64,000 nt of DNA from Hyalella azteca (taxonomy: Eukaryota > Arthropoda > Malacostraca > Amphipoda > Hyalellidae), in contig NW_025944533.1 of assembly GCF_000764305.2 (NCBI RefSeq), positions 558,001 through 622,000 of the forward strand, read 5' to 3'. Shown piece after piece: positions 25,442 to 34,209 of this stretch; positions within the stretch are counted from its first letter, which is position 1, and every line of letters starts with the position of its first letter. Position numbers and translations under genes: made by a program. The notes beneath the pieces were generated by a model, which was given only the letters and a program-made list of their open reading frames with translations, had not been told where the DNA came from and made no database searches.

Positions 25442-25630
25442 TATATATGAAAATCAAAGTCCCGAAATTATGTAAAAACAGCAACTCAACCCGTGCAGCC
25501 ACGACCATTAAACGGATTAATTTGAAGAAGTCTGTGCTCGCTCGAGGAGATGATTTTATTGCCTTGGGGTGCAGCCCAGGCCTCGCATCCGGAAAAAAAG
25601 TGCATCCAATCCAGAAAAAAATCATAAATA

Positions 25631-25794
25631 AAATAAAAAATATAACTCAGTACTCACTGCAGTGAGTGACAAAGAGCGCATTTTCTCGTCGACGAAAACT
25701 TGAGGTCACGGACGGACGGACATACAGACGGACGGAAGGACATGGCGAGCACAATAGTGCATTTTTCCATAAATGAGAAAATGCGTTAAAAAGC
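25631..25794 (+). mobile_element. Dispersed repeat copy A, possible non-autonomous element
   Basis: This 164-bp segment matches 43051-43232 in the same orientation. Landmarks are CTCACTGCAGTGAG (a palindrome), GCGCATTTTCTCGTCGACG, AAAACTTGAGGTCA, a GGAC-type tetranucleotide array, CATGGCGAGC and GAGAAAATGCG. GCGCATTTTCTC (25676) and GAGAAAATGCGT (25775) form a near-perfect 12-bp inverted pair. No protein is encoded. Element class is unknown: a MITE-like or other short interspersed repeat. Confidence 0.75.
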
Positions 25795-27803
25795 GGATAC
25801 CAAACAAGCGCGCTTCCGAGAGTGAAGAATAGGTCAAAATAGCTAGGTATAGGCTCAAAATTACCTGACATATCTCATTGGGTGCAAGTTTAATGGAATT
25901 AAATACAAAGACTCATAAGGAATTTTCGAACTTCCACTGTATATAATGAGATTTTTACAATTAATTGAAAATTTGCAACAAAATCGCTACGATCAATCAT
26001 TTAATACATATTTTACTAGTAACAACAATTGATAGGTTGGAATTGAATATTTTTTAGGTTAATGATGGTATGCCAGCGAAATTATTTTCTTTGGCGTACA
26101 AAAAAAAATTATTAAAACAACAATAATTTATGATTTCACTGAAGGCCTTAAACACTGACGGTATATAAATAATATTGAAAAGTTCGTTGCATGGAAGAGG
26201 CGAAGATTTCTTGCCGTATGTATAAGACCGTCTCACTTGGTCCGACTTACAATATATTTCCGGCTATTCGGCCTTCTCATCGTCCATGCAGATTAGGTGT
26301 CTAGCGGCGAGAAAAATATCTTGCCCCTGGGAAATACAAACGGGCTTCTCCATTTCGTTAATAGCGCCATTTTTTCGAGAACTCCAAGCGCGAGAGTTTT
26401 TGCACGAAATTTAACAATGAAGTGCAATAATGACCGCCGTACATTTTCCTTAATAACAAACAGTAATGAGATTGAGAAAAAATTTACTAGTGTACATGAG
26501 AATAAAATCCTCGCTACCGACAAACGCAATTTTCTCGGTCGCTGAGGCGAAGAAAAATCTCTTCAAATATACTTGCGCTGAGTAATGTTCGAGAAAAATT
26601 ATCTTTTAGTTTAGAGGAGCAAGAACCGTGTTGCAAATGGAGAAGTTTTTGCCGAAGGGTCGTGAACAGCGCGCGCTCGGCATCTCCCAATGATCTTATT
26701 ATGGACGCAAAGTGCGACTCTAATGTTCCAGGCCTTTGTTCAGTGGACAGTTACATGAGGGTAGACCAAGAGGAATGTCTTCAGGAGCTCTAAAATGACC
26801 CAAATTTTCCGACGCTCAAAAACCTTGAGAAGTGTGAGAAGGAAGCGCAATGCTCTCATGATCTCTCAGCTAGCGCACTCACATGCATGTAAGGCTCGAA
26901 AACTCCAAAATCAAATAAAATATTTCGGAGTCATTTGCTTTGAGCGTCTTTTGAACGAAGTTTGGTTCATTAAAACCTATACTAAAAATAAACTATCAAC
27001 CAATTATTTATAATTAATCCTGCTCTTTAATCAAGTGTGAATCGCATATATGTTTTTTATTAAAGCGGAGAAAGAAACGTTCACAAGAAGTTAAATTCAG
27101 GTAAGTATTCGAATTCTTCATATAATTAGAAAACCTTGAAGTAAATTATGCGCCTATTTGTCTCAACGATTTATTACTAGCATCTTGACTATACATTTCT
27201 TTGGACAAACTATATATAATCTTTTGGATTTTAGAAATCCGTACCAGTTGCCAAAAAGTCTTTTCTGTTATCCTGCTACATTTCACACTTATATAATATT
27301 AATTACATGTATAAAATTATTGATTCCTGTTTGATTGAACTCCTATTTTATATGAGTATATTCGAAGGGAATTGTAATTTTTACATGCGAAAAGTTGGCT
27401 ATAGTAAATTTCTCAATTACATTGTTTCAATTTAACAGATAGGGATCACCGCATAGTATCATGGCTGGTCTAACTATTTTGACGCATCGGTATGAAAGGA
27501 AAACATAATGGCGTCTTTTGTATTAACACAATCCTGACACGCCCAGTCAATAAACGAAGCATAAATTGGAATTATTTTTAACAAACTAAATTATTAGAAC
27601 TATATACAGCAAGATGATACCGCCATGTTCTGCGTACTTGAGTTGCCATACCAACTTTTAATTATAAACGAAAGCATGTTGTTGCTTTAATTTATTCGGC
27701 CAGGCTTCGTGTTCGAGTCGGTCAGTCAAAGGCACCGTTGATAGGAGGTATCGAAGATACAAGTGGGCTTTAGACTTCAGCAACGTACGCGGAGAAGGAA
27801 CCC
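25795..27803. other. No confident gene; one strong splice donor
   Basis: Between 26297 and 26545 both strands are open, with GAGAAAAAT and related words repeated, so the frames look compositional. At 27036-27100 a weak acceptor (CTCTTTAATCAAG) and an excellent donor (TTCAG then GTAAGTATT at 27101) bracket a 21-codon open frame rich in Lys and Arg. Confidence 0.3.
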
Positions 27804-27810
27804 TTTATAA
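27804..27810 (+). promoter_or_regulatory. TATA box for the candidate signal-peptide exon at 27898
   Basis: TTTATAA inside CCCTTTATAAGTTTACC lies 94 bp upstream of the ATG at 27898, leaving room for a transcription start near 27835 and a 5' leader of about 60 nt. A second, weaker TTTATAG occurs at 27833. The spacing is typical of arthropod genes for secreted proteins. Confidence 0.35.
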
Positions 27811-27897
27811 GTTTACCATTCCCTTTATAGTATCACCGTAGTTAAGATAAGCGTCATCTCGTGTTTGTTTTGGAATTGCCGAGTCCCGTCTGTAGAG

Positions 27898-27954
27898 ATG
27901 TTTCGAAAGCCTATGTTCAAATTTTTATGCTTGTGTGCCCTCGGGTTTGTAAAC
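27898..27954 (+). CDS. Candidate first coding exon of a secreted protein (signal peptide)
   Basis: ATG at 27898 opens 19 codons, MFRKPMFKFLCLCALGFVN, that end in phase 0 at a consensus donor, AAAC then GTGAGTAATT. The peptide has a basic start followed by a hydrophobic core ending near a small-residue region, as in a signal peptide. An upstream TATA box supports a promoter. Cuticular and other secreted arthropod proteins often have a short first exon like this. A phase-0 segment after ATTGCAG at 28326-28376 (SLFFADAGIFVVSLSD and stop) could follow but has a weak acceptor, and the adapter at 29399 may break the gene. Confidence 0.38.
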
Positions 27955-29398
27955 GTGAGTAATTTTTTTTAATGTACACAAACAGTTGAGTGTTTGAAAT
28001 GTACCACCATAAGCTTTTTAAAAGAGTGTGGAGTATGAACAGGATAAATTCAGGACTCAGTTCGGTTAAAAGATTAATCAACATCATGCCGATAATTAAG
28101 ATCCTTTCCCAGCCGCTGATATCTGTTCCACTTTCGTGAAGATTTGCTGGTTAAGAAGAAACTTATTTATGAGCCACTTTTCTTTCAAATAATCTTCAGT
28201 AATCAAAGACGTAAATATACCTAGGATTCAAGAACGTAAGGTCGTAAATATAAGAGAGACTTCCTTTTAATCTCCTTTACAATATCCTTAGCTTTCATCC
28301 CCCCACAAATGCGGTCGTATTGCAGAGCCTCTTTTTCGCTGACGCCGGCATTTTTGTTGTGTCGCTAAGCGATTAGAAATCCTCGTATAGCTGACTGTAC
28401 CAGCTCCAATTAAAGCCACGAGGCGCTTCCTGATGTAACTCTTATGGAGCATTTCATTTTGCTTTCATTATAGAATTTTCATCAAATTTTTGTGAATGTT
28501 TTTATAGCCCGAAGCACGGTAAAAGTACTCGCATCTTGGTATTTTTTCTTCCTCAAATATCCAAATCGCAGCAAAAGCCCGTGAGAAAAACTAAAATACC
28601 GAGCGGGGAATCTTGTGATCGCACTGAATTTCTCCTAAAGCAGCAAAAATGCCACGGATTACAATATGGCAGCAGCGACGAATTCCATTAATCTCACCGA
28701 AGGCAAGAATTTCCTCATAACTGGTGCATCTCATTCCCGTTACCATTTCCGCATTTTTAGGACACTTCCAGGCTCAATATATTCTCACTGGGGAAAAAAT
28801 TCTGTAGCCTGGAGTTGCTTCATGCCATTCTGCGTGAATAATTCCAAGGTAACGTCTTATGGCACAACATAATTTAGAATAGCGTACTCTTTAGTCGAGC
28901 TCAACTTAGTAAAACTGAAACCCGCAAAGCGAAGCGATAGAAAATAATACGGTGGCTGCAAGGCTTTCCGATGTTTACATTAATATTGACGACGCAATTT
29001 TTTAATTATATCCAAAAAAAAGTATCATGTCATAAAATGCCTCATTTTTTTACATTTCATTCTGTTTCAGTTTTCAACTAATGTTCCATTAAATTAAAGC
29101 ATTTTAAAAAATGAGAGAGTACATTTTAATCATCGTTACATCAAGCAGTAATTCCAATTCAGAGAGGAACATTTGATTCAGGAATAAATCTAATTTGTCC
29201 ACAACAACTATAGCTACTAATTATTAATAAGACTGGAGCTTCAGGGTATGCATCAGAACAAATAGATGGCAGCTGAATCAATTCCAACTGCTATAAATAT
29301 TCCATATATGCATATGAGTAATCTCCGTGAAAGGAAGAGAGCAGCATCAAGACAAATTTCTTTGAGAAAATAAAAAATCCCCTCGAGATCCATAGACC
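27955..29398. other. Putative intron or intergenic DNA
   Basis: A strong acceptor CATTTCATTCTGTTTCAG ends near 29070 but is followed by only eight open codons. A 68-codon frame at 28666-28872 has no support. Otherwise AT-rich. Confidence 0.3.
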
Positions 29399-29436
29399 CT
29401 GTCTCTTATACACATCTAGATGTGTATAAGAGACAG
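29399..29436. other. Nextera mate-pair junction adapter (two Tn5 mosaic ends), assembly artefact
   Basis: The 19-mer CTGTCTCTTATACACATCT is followed directly by its exact reverse complement AGATGTGTATAAGAGACAG, giving a perfect 38-bp palindrome. This 19-mer is the engineered hyperactive mosaic end used in Nextera tagmentation. Natural IS50 outside and inside ends differ from it at several bases. Two mosaic ends joined tail to tail are what circularisation leaves in Nextera mate-pair libraries. No IS50 transposase or other transposon body flanks the site. I read this as untrimmed adapter incorporated into the contig, so adjacency across this point is unproven. Confidence 0.97.
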
Positions 29437-29438
29437 GT

Positions 29439-29514
29439 CATACGGTGCTGAGATATACCTACGGCGCTTAGACATACGTCGCTGAGATGTACGGCATCTA
29501 GATATACGGCGCTG
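29439..29514. repeat. Degenerate 15-19-bp tandem array abutting the adapter
   Basis: About five units of the type TACGGCGCTGAGATA (TACGGTGCTGAGATA, TACGGCGCTTAGACA, TACGTCGCTGAGA, TACGGCATCTAGATA, TACGGCGCTGACA). It begins three bases after the mosaic-end junction, so the mate-pair fragment edge lies in or next to a small satellite. Confidence 0.75.
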
Positions 29515-30280
29515 ACAACCGAGGAATATTTAGAATATCTATATTGTTGCTAAACTGAGCTTACAGACTGAGTACATCAGTGCGACTTACGATGACTTTA
29601 TACATGATGCTATGCATCAACATATATCAATAGAACCTTTAAAACATGAAAAATTTATTGGTATGGGTGTGGATATTGAGTAATATTTCCCGAAACTCAC
29701 TAAATATTAAGAATATGATACCAGATGCGAGTGGTGAATTTTTTGCTAAACATTTATGATTAATAATAATGAGAAAGAGGACTCTCTTCTGCAAGCTTGC
29801 AACCCTATCAAAGCGATGTAACTCTCTTGCAAAATCAGCATTAAATTTTTTCCGTAAACCCGCAATCTTTCCCATAAACCTTTTCCGATCTCGATTGTAA
29901 TAACTGGGAACTTCTTTCCTTAAAAAAAGTTGCTACAATCAGATTAGTTCATGCAATATTTTCCGAATCAATTATTTTTTCTGCTTTCGAAATTTTCACT
30001 TGTATTGGAATTGCGCTAAAAACTGTCAACGAAAAACAAAAATGAAAGTCAATCGATTTTGGAGATAATTTTGAATGGCGGTACCAAGAATAGTTTGATA
30101 ATTTCTTCTTGTGCACCTCACTTCGTATCCTTACTTATCTTACAGTTGTTTATCAAGCCAAATACCTGTATATGTGTGCGTTGTTTCAGAGTGTTTAAAC
30201 AATGTGCTTCACGAATGATTCACGAACCATTAATATAAATAATTTATGAGTCTATACTCTCATTAACGTGGCATCAAATT
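29515..30280. other. No gene seen
   Basis: AT-rich. A 78-codon minus frame at 29639-29875 starts MGKIAGLRKKFNADF but has no other support. Confidence 0.4.
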
Positions 30281-30468
30281 CATTCAAAACATTGCAATCA
30301 TTCAGAGCATTGCAATCAGTCAGAGCATTGCGATCATTCAGAGCATTGCAATCATTCAGAGAATTGCAATCATTCAGAGCATTGCAATTATTCAAAGAAT
30401 TGCAATCATTTACAGCATTGCTATCATTCGATCAGAGCATTGCAATCATTCAGAGCATTGTATGTAAT
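30281..30468. repeat. 18-bp tandem repeat, about ten copies
   Basis: Units CATTCAGAGCATTGCAAT run head to tail. The first eight keep exact 18-bp spacing and two later ones are 22 bp. Because 18 is divisible by three, one frame translates as repeated SFRALQ hexapeptides (75 codons, 30268-30495). The start has no promoter or splice context, so I treat it as a minisatellite. Confidence 0.93.
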
Positions 30469-31335
30469 TATTCAGAAAAGAGCATTCCTTCATGACATAC
30501 ATGCATTCAAAATCGTTATTCGAGCACAACCTGGTCCTAGGCACTTACTCATATGTCTTATGCGCGTCCAACATAAATGTGAGCGCGCTAGCTGCTAGAA
30601 CCAGTAGCAGGTTTCGCAGCTGCAAGAGCACAGCTGTCCAATATCAGTGACAAAGGACGCTCCGGAGTTCCGCCAAATATATACGACTGAGCAGCAGGTT
30701 TATGTATTTCGTGATCTTCTTGCTACAAGTCTCACTACTCAAGAACCTACAATACTTAGTCCTTTATGAAAACGACGAAATGTCGCAGGTACAGGCACTC
30801 TTCAATGAAGGCTTGAGATAGGATATAGTGAATTGTTTTGGAACGAAATGTTCATGATAGGAAAGTCCAGAACAAAAATAATGCAACCAGACCTTATGAA
30901 ATGAAGTAGGTATAAAATGTTATCACGTGCTCTGATTCAATAATTAATCATCACAACTGTAAGCATATGAAAAATACATAAATAAAAAATCTGCTACAAA
31001 AGATACATAAAATAATCTACCAACTATGTATCCAATCTATGTATACTGCATGATCTATGAATTGTCTGAAAATTACAAAGATCATTAATTCGTCTTCGGA
31101 TCGAGCATCTATATTTAAAAAGTAACTTTACACTAGTCAATCTGATTCTTGGTGGGGAATCTTACATTAAAAGAATGAATCCAGTAGACAGTATATTTTC
31201 AAATCTATTTTATGATGTGAATTTGAATGAATCATACTTATATAGCATCGCAGTGTCTGTCAAACGCAGTACACTTGAGCTGCATTGGACTTCTATGCAA
31301 ATTGTGTTTCTCAAGTGTATGCCCTTTGTCTACAG
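30469..31335. other. Non-coding or unrecognised; one 49-codon open stretch
   Basis: From TTTCGCAG at 30619 a phase-0 frame is open to 30769. It begins LQEHSCPISVTKDAPEFRQ in a GC-richer patch. The acceptor lacks a pyrimidine tract. A weak GTTTAT donor at 30698 would join in phase 0 to the exon at 31336. This is suggestive but not enough for a gene call. Confidence 0.25.
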
Positions 31336-31730
31336 GGCAGCAATAGGACTAAAACAACGATCCTCGACGACCTCCAAATGGACATCAGACTCATCGAAAC
31401 ACAGCAGTCCTCGTCGGACAGGTACCTAATCTTCGTCTTTGTAAAGCAGCTACTATCACCTACTTTGAACAGCATCGAGGAATTTGGCACTTGATTTTAG
31501 TAGTATAAAGCCATTCCGCAAGTGAATTAATATTCTAAGCTGTGATATTGATGACAGTTAATCAAAACTTTAATATTTATATGATCTCGTGCAGAGCTGG
31601 AAGTAAAGAGTTGAACGAAGAGGGCTCTATAAACGGCCACATTGCAGAGAAGGGAACATCCCGGAGGAACGAAACGCTCGAGCAGGCTTGCTTTCCATGG
31701 AAATGCGCATTGCCACGCGTTTCATCATAG
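31336..31730 (+). CDS. Candidate two-exon coding segment (31336-31421 and 31595-31730), function unknown
   Basis: Exon one follows GCCCTTTGTCTACAG and ends at ACAG then GTACCT (31422), phase 0 in and phase 2 out. It encodes 28 residues beginning GSNRTKTTILDDLQMDIRL. Exon two follows CTCGTGCAG (31594), and its first base completes an Arg codon (AG plus A). It then gives AGSKELNEEGSINGHIAEK and ends with ACFPWKCALPRVSS and a TAG. Both exons are GC-richer than the 173-bp intron between them. Matching phases and composition support the model. The donor is not ideal and the family is unknown. Confidence 0.3.
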
Positions 31731-34119
31731 CGATGCTGATGCAGTTTGTAGTCCTTCAGAGAAGCTTTATTGTGCTACATTTCACCGCTATTGCTTTGAG
31801 CGATGAAGTGCAACGGACAGGACATCAGACGCGTATGTAGCATTGATTTATTTAACAAAAAACATTAAGCATTAATATGTTTGCTATATCAAATCTTGAA
31901 ATAATTTCGGTATTCACTTCTTAAAGAACGTGCGAAAAATTGCTGGGGTTGTATATTTTATCTTTCTCTATTTTTTCGAAGGTTATATCTTGATGAATTA
32001 AGAATCATGTGCTTATTTATTCTTCATTTTTTGATTTATTATTGCCAACGCGCAAAATAAAACAACTAATGTGTCATGTTAAAGCGAAAAAATTAATTAC
32101 GGAGCAGCAATATCGTTAGGAAAAATGCTATCTTTGGCTAAAAAATATTTAGAGAAAGTTATTCCTCATGAAGATCATCCTTGTTTCAAGTGTTTCAGGC
32201 ATCCAACTGCAACTTGGAATGAATCCACGAATTTAACTTTAATAGAAAAAAGTATAATGGCAACACACGACAATGTCTAAAGGTACAATAAACTGCAACT
32301 GCTGCAAACACAAAGCGAAAAGGCTTGTTTTGAGCAAAGTTGATTCTCCTCCAGTCTTGCGAAGCTACGACTAAGCCTCCATAGAGCAGCACAATGTAGT
32401 GTTATGGTTATTGGGCAGTCAGCATAATCATAACTTAAATTATAACAGAGCAGCCGGATTTTGTGAGAGAGAAGCGCAAATACGCTCTATAAATACATCC
32501 AACCAGGAAATGAGTGCATATAGTTAGGGCCGTAATTCACATTTGTACGTCACTTCAAAGCTGGCGAGCGGAAGATAGGCTGGCTCACAAGTTGTTTTGA
32601 TGCTGCAAATAGAGATTCTTATGGTCGCTATTTATGGTGCAGATAAGAGTCATCGGGTTGGAAGGCACAACTTGCAATACACTGAGACTCTATCACTGCC
32701 AGACCAACCGTTCCATAAAATTTCCGGATATACCCCCGACAAAAAAGTAATGTGTGCTAAACATTATATAGGTTATCGTTGAGTAATATTATATTATTTT
32801 ATATTATATTATCTTATATCGTTAGGTTATGTTTGCTTAGGTTGAGTAAACTATAAATTCGGTGCATAATGCCAATGGAACTGAAATTGGAATTGAATTT
32901 AATTCTATTACAATTTCATTACAAATATTTGCATCAATTGCTTTTTCTGAGCACACAAAGTCAAGTCATTTTTTAAAGCAAGTTTTCAGAGGAATGTAGA
33001 AGTACTTAGGAATAGTTTCAAACTTTGAAAATAAATAGGAAAAAATAGGATGCTGAGGAAAATCCAACAAAATAATTTGAGTTGATTTAAATGTTAGTTA
33101 GTTAGAAGTTTATTAGTCCGAACCTTTTAACAATATGATTTTCAAGGAAAGATATAATCATTTGCTTAAATATGACTGCACAAAAAGAAGTATGATTTGG
33201 TTGTCGTAATATGTACCCAGAATCAAAATTATGAGTGTTTATTTATCGAAACCAACCTGATATTTACATTTATCTGCATACTATTTTAAAAATGATTTTG
33301 TATTCCTTACTAATTTAGGGCAATTTTTGCCTGGATTAATTACACAGCGTGATTTATATTTTTTGTGAAAATTCTAAGAAACTTTCTCGCGAACATAGAA
33401 ATAACTTTCAAATAAGTACACAACGCACCGAGCTCCAAATACTTCAGTCCCATTCAGTATATTTTAATCTTTAATAACACTAATTTAACATTGGCTGTTA
33501 TTGTTCGTGCATATCTATATTTCCGGATCTTTAAATTCAAAACCTCTTTAATTATGTGGACCTGATAACAATGTACGCGATGATTGTAACTTTGAGAAGG
33601 AAGCACGAAATTTAAGTACTGATTTTAACCGTAAAGGCAATTTACAGGAGGGCAAATCGTGACAGTTACCGCAATGATAGCTTAAGGCTTCATTGAGGGC
33701 GACCACCGTAATCATTATGGCGCAGTCTCCATAATTAGCGAGTGAAGAGACTTCCACAGCGTGTTTTTGTCGAGTCTTACACTGACATAAACATCATGGC
33801 GATTGAATCGATTACATGATAATCATAGGTGGAGACAAGCAATCTGCGACGCGTGATCCTGCGTTCAACTCAACGATCTTTATGGAATTCACGCTTAATT
33901 GGAATGAGGAAATAATGTTTGACGGGGTTAGGTATTTTGTTAAAATTAAAATTTGGAATGTACGCTGCAAAATTTTGTTAGATTGATAATCCAAATAAGA
34001 AGAGATTGATATTCCAAATTGTTAAAAAAATATTTTACAGATGTATAATATGTACCGTAATTGTATTGCCACTGGAAATTTTCCGTGATTGATTTTAGAG
34101 AAATTCCCGAGGAGTTCTT
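31731..34119. other. No confident gene
   Basis: A 61-codon plus frame at 32597-32782 (starts MMLQIEILMVAIYGADKSH) lies in a GC-richer patch. A TA-rich run (TTATATTATATTATC) lies at 32788-32820. A 69-codon minus frame at 33548-33757 is unsupported. The rest is AT-rich. Confidence 0.3.
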
Positions 34120-34209
34120 CTAAGTTTAAGAATAAAGGCTAAAACTAAAAAAGTTGCATAAAACATTTTATGCAACTTATTTAGTTTTAGCCTTTATTCT
34201 TAAACTTAG
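34120..34209. repeat. 90-bp near-perfect palindrome (44-bp arms, 2-nt loop)
   Basis: The left arm 34120-34163 starts CTAAGTTTAAGAATAAAGGC. The right arm 34166-34209 is its reverse complement with one mismatch, and the spacer is CA. The 13-mer TTAGAGAAATTCC is present left of the hairpin (about 34095) and again overlapping the right arm end (34206), so the hairpin sits between short direct repeats. Perfect pairing and a 2-nt loop argue against a microRNA precursor. Fold-back insertion, a template-switch event or an assembly fold-back are possible. Confidence 0.95.

Noticed and set aside
29399..29436. A natural Tn5 or IS50 insertion
   Set aside because: The 19-mers are the engineered mosaic end, not IS50 outside or inside ends, and no transposase or marker lies between or beside them.
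30268..30495. 75-codon ORF of hexapeptide repeats
   Set aside because: Fully explained by the 18-bp minisatellite; no start context or upstream exon.
32820..32850. Degenerate TTAGG telomere-like motif (TTAGGTTATGTTTGCTTAGG)
   Set aside because: Only two spaced TTAGG words, no tandem run.
34120..34209. MicroRNA precursor
   Set aside because: Perfect 44-bp pairing with a 2-nt loop does not fit Drosha/Dicer-type precursors, and I recognise no known mature sequence.
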